Shown one piece after another: positions 58,200 to 64,000 of a stretch of 64,000 nt of DNA (the first letter of the stretch is position 1; each line of letters opens with the position of its first letter). A model generated the notes under the pieces. It was given only the letters and a program-made list of their open reading frames with translations. It did no database searches and had not been told where the DNA came from. The translations under genes and the position numbers were made by a program. The stretch comes from Archilochus colubris (Eukaryota > Chordata > Aves > Apodiformes > Trochilidae): the NCBI GenBank assembly GCA_023079485.1, contig CM041084.1, positions 23,030,609 to 23,094,608 of the forward strand, given 5' to 3'.

Positions 58200-61100
58200 T
58201 AAATTTCTTGGGGATTTTCCATACTTAGGGGTGTTTCCCCGTGGTTTGTGCTGACCATTTCAACATACCTGAAGAATTTAGAGGACCCTTGATACGAAGG
58301 ATTCCATATCCTCTCTCCACCTAAATGAACACAGCGACTTAAGGGACAGGGGGCAATGGCAACAAGTTCCTGCCCAGTGCAGCAGACACATCTCCTCTGT
58401 ATCTTCTCCACCTTGCCATGTGCCACTTTACAGTAGGTGTGAGGCTCTGCAAGTGGAAACGAGGAGTAATGAGGACAGTAGCTCATCAAGCTTGGAGGTG
58501 TCACTGAGGTTAAGTTGGTCTATGCCCTGCATCAAAAGTGCTCATAAAGAATGGCAGATAAGTCATTGTTGTAGGAGAATCCTTTCTGAAGGGAGCAGAA
58601 AGTCCCATAGGCAGACTGGGCCTACTTCTTAGGAAAGCCTGTGGACTCCCTGTGGCCCAGGTTAAAGATATGAAGGGAAAGCTTCATGCTCAAGTATGGC
58701 CTTCAGATTATTAGCCATTATTGTTTTTTCAGCAATGAAATTGCAACAAGAAGTCCGAGGGCAATCGAGAGACTGAACAACTGGCACAACTGGTAAGGAG
58801 TCTGGACCTGAAGTAGTGTTCTCTATCCTTGTAGTTAAAGGCAATGATGAGGAAAAAAACTTGAAAGGGCATTAGATCAATACCTGGCTCTGAGCCTGAT
58901 GTCACCATCAGAATTTTGTGGGTTTTGATACACGACAGCAGTCCTGCTTGCAGCAGACAGGGTACACCTGTCTCAAAGTGGGAAACAGATCTTTGCACAG
59001 GAGTTAGTAGCACTCACTGAAAGAGCCTAAAAATAGATTTGAATGGAGAAAGAGATCAAACTAGGCTCGCTAGAAATAAGCCTGGAGGTGGCATTCTGGT
59101 GGTACAGTTTACTGGTGAGGTCCTTCAGCCTGCCATTTCAGTGGAGGTTGGAGAGGGAGATCCATGCAGCAGCAATGACACAAGGCTTATCGACGTGTTA
59201 TAAATTGCAGTTGCTAGTCCTTGTTCTTGTGGGGGATGTCAAATTACCAGATGTCTGCTGAAAATACAATACAGTGGAAAGGAAACAGTCTAGGAGGTTC
59301 CTGGAGCGTGAGGAAGATAACTTCCCGACTCAACTGGCAAGTGAGCCAACAAGGGAAAACACCCCACTGCACCTATTGTTTGTGAACAGACAAGGACTTG
59401 TGAGTGATGTGATGATTGGAGGCCATCTTGGACATAATGATCACAAAATGTTTTTGGTTTTTTTTTTGATTCTTGGAGAAGAAAGGAATGTGGCTGGCAG
59501 AACTGCTACCTTGGACTTCTGGAGAGCAGACTTTGGCCTGTTTAGGCATTCGATGAGAGTCCCTTGAGAGGCAGTCTTGAAGGGCAGAGGAGTCCAGAAA
59601 GGCTGAACAGTCTTGAAGAAGGAAATCTTAAGGCACAGGAGTGGGCTGTCCCCACATGCTGAAAGATGAGCCGGCAGGGAAGGTCAGTCTGGCAGAACAG
59701 AGACCTTTGGCTGGAACTCAGGAGAAAAGAGAGTTTATGACCTTTTGAAGGAAGGGCAGGCAACTAAGGAGGACCTCATGGATGTTTTGAGGTTATGAAG
59801 GTAGAAAATTAGAATGGTCAAAGCCCATGTAGAACTTCATCTTGCTGATGCCATAAAAGACAATATAAATGTTTCTATAAATAGATTAACAAGAAAGGGA
59901 GGGCTAAGGAGAATCTCCCTCCTGTACTGGTTGCAGGGAGAAACATAATGACAAAGCATGAGATGTTTAATGTCTCGTTCTGTAATAGTAAGACTTGTTC
60001 TCTGAGTGCCCAGATTACTGAACTGGAAGACAGGGACGGAGCAGAAAGGGGAGCCTATAATCCAAGGGGAAATGGTTAGTGACCTGATATACCACTTAGG
60101 CACAGACAAGTCTATGAGGCTGGATGGGATCCACCCAGGGGTGCTTAGTGAGCTGGCAGAAGTGCTCAGCAAGCCACTTTTCATCATTTAATAACAGTCC
60201 TGGCTAACAGGAGAGGTCCTAGTTGACTGAAGGTTAGCAAATGTGATGCCTGCCTACAAGAAGAGACAGATCTGGGGAACTACAGGCAATTTTGAGCTTG
60301 GTGCTGGGGAAGGTTATGGAGCAGATCATCTTGAGTGCCCTCATGTGGTGCATATAGGATAACCAGGTCACATCAGTCAGCATGGTTTATGAAAGGCAGG
60401 TCCTGCTTGACTAACCTGATCTGTGACAAGATGACACGCTTAGTGGATGAGGAAAAGGCTGTGGATTTTGCTTACCCAGACTTTAGTAAAGCCTTTGGAC
60501 GCAGTTTACCTCGACATTCTCCAGAAGAAACTGGCTGCTCATGGCTTGGATGGGTGTATGCTGTGCTGGGTAAAAAAACCTGACTGTGTGGTCAGGCCCA
60601 AAGAGTTGTTCATGGAGTTAAATCCAGTTGGTGGCCAGTGAAATGTGATATTCCCCATGGCTTAGTATTGAGGACACCTCTGTTTAGTATCTGTCAATGG
60701 TCTGGATGGAGGGGATCAAGTGCACCCTCACTAAGTTTGCAGACAACACCAAGTGGAGTGTGAGGCTGGGTTGATAGACCAAGGCCAGTTGTGTGAGTTT
60801 CAACAAGGGGAAGTGTTGGGTCCTGCTCTTGGGTCACATCAACCCCATGCAACATTATAGGCTTGGGGAGGGGTGGCTGGAAGCCTGCCCAGCATTAAAG
60901 GACCTGGAGGTGTTGGTTAAAAGCTGCGTAAATATGAACCAGCATTGAGCCCAGGTGGCCAAGAAGGCCAATGCCATCCTGGCTTGTATTAGAAACAGTG
61001 TGGCCAGCAGGACTAGGTGAGTGATTCTTCCCATGTACTCAGCACTGGTGAGGCTGCATCTTGAATCCTGTGTTCAGTTTTGGGCCCCTCACTAAAAGAA

Positions 61101-61555
61101 GGGCATTGAGGTGCTGGAACATGTCCAGAGAAGGGCAGTGAAGCTGGTGAAGGGTCTGAAGAACCAGCCTCATGAGGAGCAGCTGAGGTAACTGGGGTTG
61201 TTTAGTCTGGAGAAAAGGAGGCTGGGTGGAGATCTTACCACTCTCTACAACTACCTGAAAGGAGGTTGTAGTGAGGTGGGGGGTTTGTAGCTTTTTCCAA
61301 GTGGAAAGTGACAGGACAAGAGAAAATTGTCTCAAGTTGCACCAGGGGAAGTATAGATAGGATATTAGGAAAAGCTTCTTCACCATAAGGGTTTTCAGAC
61401 TGCCTAGGGAAGTGGTGGAGTCACCATCTCTGGCAGAATTTAAAAGATGTGTAGATGTAGTGCTTAGGGACATGGTTTAGGGGTGGACTTGGCCATGCTG
61501 GTGGGCCTGATGATCTTAAAGGTCTTTTCCAGCCTAAATTATTCTGTGATTCTGA
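58200..61555 (+). mobile_element. Long CR1 LINE copy, plus strand (~3.3 kb)
   Basis: Near-full-length but inactive CR1. Recognisable parts: an upstream ORF region (about 58.7-59.1 kb), an endonuclease-like region with GGCCATCTTGGACATAATGA (about 59.4 kb), reverse transcriptase from about 60.0 to 61.46 kb (DGIHPGVLSELAE, FMKGRSCLTNLICDK, FSKAFG-like), and the 3' tail TGATGATCTTAAAGGTCTTT, then ATTCTGTGATTCTG. Many stops and frameshifts. The RT active-site box reads FADN at 60736-60747 where active CR1 has FADD. The 5' boundary is approximate. Confidence 0.85.
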
Positions 61556-64000
61556 CTTCTGTGGTGTAGTTTGTCATGTGATGTGGCATTCTGCTACCTC
61601 TATATCTTTGCTTCATTTAGATTTTCCAGTTCTCTCTAACAAAAATGATGACAAAAAATAGACATTCAATTTTGATATATGCTTTTCTTGTGAAAATAAC
61701 ACCCTGGAAGTATACGAGTAGATAAATAAAAAAGACATCTGAAAATACTGCAGTTACCAAGTTTGATGGAATAAGGACTGTCACATGGGAGTTAAAAGGG
61801 CTATATTCATTTTAAAGGAGTATTTTTAAACTTCTGTGAACCATGTGGTACTTGGTTTATAATAAAGGCTGTGGTCAAAACTACAGTCTGGGCATTTCCA
61901 AGTCACTGTGGTATTTTGAGTGAATCCTTAAGTTTGCTGAAATTATTTTAACTGCTCCAAATATATTTGCAGCTGACAGTCTGTAAAGCATAGGCATAAC
62001 CCTCTCTCACTTTAGTATTCTGAAACAAAGTACAGTTTAGAGGAAATGATAAAAAATTACAGATTTCTTAACCATCTGCAGGACTGTATACAATCAGTTT
62101 AAGGACTTTGGCATCTAGGTGACTGGACAATAGGCTTTGAAAACCAAAAGAACCTGAAGAGTTACTTTGCTATCAAAGAGACCAATTGGTTGTAGGTTAT
62201 TTTCTCAAACAAGAAACTAAATCACCACTTGTATAACTCCTACATATAACTTTAAGAAATGCTTGCAATTTGGGGCCATTTTTCTGTATTGTAAACAAAA
62301 GCAAAAGCGAGGGTTTTTTTCAGGAGTCATTATCAGAGGTAGGAAGATAATAAATGCTCAATAAAAAATAGGTGTATTGCTTGTTTTCAAGGTCTAGATT
62401 AATTTAAAGCAATAAATACATTTCATGGAGGGAGATTTTTTTCTTCTTCAGGTACAATCTTTAAATCTGATGCTTTTAAGTTCTTTTCCATTTTTTCAAG
62501 TTAACAAAAGTATAACTTGCCTATCAGGGGGTTATTTAAGTCCTTGAACCATTATGGCAACTAATAATGAGATTTAAGTTATTTCTCTCCTACACTGTGT
62601 TTCTGCTGTATCTTGTAGTAGCTGTTCTTAGTCTTACGTTGGTGTTTTCTCTGTGTTCATCTGGTGTTCCAGCTTCTGAGTATTTTTTCTCTTTTTACTA
62701 CTTTCATTCTTTATATCTTTCCCTCCTTATTTTTCTGATTCATTTTTTTTTTCATTGCTGTCTTTTACCTCTTGAAGCAAAGGTTTGTTTCTTCTATTGA
62801 CAGCATGAATGGCTTGTACCTTTGATCTGATCCTGCAGAACATTTTTATGGAGTCAGGATTGTCTTCAGGATGATGTGCTGTGATAATTGCTGGTAAATT
62901 GTGTTGTACTTATTTGATGCATCTGTCTCACAAAGTTAATTGGGTAGGTGACACCTTTTTAGAGACACTGTGGTGTTGAGTAGCTTTTTTTTACCACTGT
63001 CAGTGATTTGGCACTTCTGTACAAATAAAAATTCTTAACATCTTGGCAGATGGAAACACAGACACTGTCTTGCACAGGCTGTGAAGCAAAGCACTAGCAA
63101 GAAGATCAACTAGGGGAAAATTAAGACAAGTGGGCAAGTTTTTATGTGAATACCAGGCTGAATTAAGATTTAACTGTAATTCACATAGAACTAAAGGCTG
63201 TAGGGAGAAAACATAATTTTGGTTTGACATGGTTTGATTTACACTCCCAACAGATGTTGTTAGCTAGGGGTAACCTTTGAGTCAGGTTATTCAAAAAGGG
63301 GTAAAAGGATGACTGTAGATAACTACCAAATTCTTCTGAAGTTTTATTCTATGTTAATTGTCTTAAACAGTTAAGGTACTGACTTATCAAAAATGTGCTC
63401 AAAGAATGTTGGTGATCTCTTTCCTCCTCCCCATCCCCCTTTTTTTTTAAAGATGAGGAAGAGTAGAGCTTTGGAGGTTTCAAACCTATATTTGGGAAAA
63501 TACATTTAAAATGTAACAAAATCCTGTAATTATGTGTGTACTATTGGCATATTTGTTGACTATTTTATATACTCTGTATTCAGTTGCAGTTAAATGTAAA
63601 AATAAGCTGGAAACTGATTCTCTGCCATAAGTATCTGACCTGATGATCAGTCTTCTTGCAAATTAGCACAGAAAATAAGGAGATTTTTTTTTTTAACATA
63701 AATATAATTCTGCTTTTAAAACAGGCCCTGCTCATTCTTATAGCAGGTACTTTAAGGGACTGTAGGAACATCGTGTCCTGTTTCTGTGCATCTGGTTTTG
63801 GTCCCAATTGTAAATGACTGCAAATTAAATAATTTATTGGAGAAAATTGTATTTGTTACATTTATTTGAGCTGTGTTTAGAGTCCATTTAAGGACTCCTC
63901 TTCAAGGAGCTTTCACAGATGTCAATTGGGTTAGTAATACCTCTCCTCCCCTTTTATTTCAAATGGATTTCTAATAGGACTTTTGAAGGCAAATTTGAGT

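Larger units (their letters stand above)
53676..64000 (+). other. ANKIB1: ANKIB1 intron 1 (continues past window)
   Basis: Scanned for the ANKIB1 start (MGNTTTKFRKALINGDE-like) and ankyrin coding; nothing found on the plus strand. It holds two CR1 elements (56620-57110, 58200-61555) and low-complexity tracts. The remainder, including 54600-56600, 57180-58190 and 61560-64000, shows nothing recognisable. Confidence 0.6.

Noticed and set aside
60006..60641. Reverse-transcriptase-like frames as a possible functional gene
   Set aside because: They are consecutive broken pieces of a CR1 LINE with stops and frame changes and a mutated active-site box.
53700..64000. ANKIB1 first coding exon
   Set aside because: No segment translates to the known ANKIB1 N terminus or ankyrin helices; the plus-strand frames in 58-61.5 kb belong to the CR1 element.

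Overview
The window is vertebrate nuclear DNA, most likely from a bird. Three multi-exon genes could be assembled by eye with GT-AG introns and closed reading frames. Introns are short for a vertebrate, and nearly all recognisable repeats are CR1-type LINEs ending in the avian/reptilian CR1 3' tail. No Alu- or B1-type SINE was seen. A non-avian sauropsid cannot be formally excluded, and I cannot name a species.

The gene order is that of human 7q21.2: AKAP9 (+), CYP51A1 (-), KRIT1 (-), ANKIB1 (+). (1) 1-20.24 kb holds the last 20 coding exons of AKAP9: 1421 residues of coiled coil, the C-terminal PACT centrosome-targeting domain, the stop codon and a 3'UTR. (2) 21.47-30.56 kb, minus strand, is a complete ten-exon CYP51A1 (sterol 14-alpha-demethylase, 496 aa). 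It lies tail-to-tail with AKAP9 and starts in a CpG-rich promoter carrying GC-box, CCAAT, SRE-like and CRE-like elements. (3) 30.6-33.4 kb is a repeat-rich intergenic stretch with a CR1 3' end and a decayed minisatellite; I see no LRRD1, which lies here in mammals. (4) 33.45-50.93 kb, minus strand, is KRIT1 (CCM1). Its 16 coding exons assemble to 736 aa with a Nudix-like N terminus, three NPxY/F motifs, ankyrin repeats and a FERM domain, plus a 3'UTR of about 1.7 kb. (5) 52.5-54.5 kb is a large CpG island that looks like the shared promoter of KRIT1 (leftward) and ANKIB1 (rightward). A non-coding first exon of ANKIB1 ends at a strong donor at 53675/53676. (6) 53.7-64 kb is ANKIB1 intron 1, without a recognisable coding exon; it contains two CR1 copies, one about 3.3 kb long.

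The coding sums close exactly (AKAP9 4266 nt, CYP51A1 1491 nt, KRIT1 2211 nt, each divisible by three), which checks the splice sites independently. The neighbours do not form one pathway: AKAP9 scaffolds kinases at the centrosome and Golgi, CYP51A1 makes cholesterol in the ER, KRIT1 controls endothelial junctions through RAP1, integrin and CCM signalling, and ANKIB1 is a predicted RBR ubiquitin ligase. I found no convincing unknown biological system. The points worth a second look are mostly regulatory and repeat structure.
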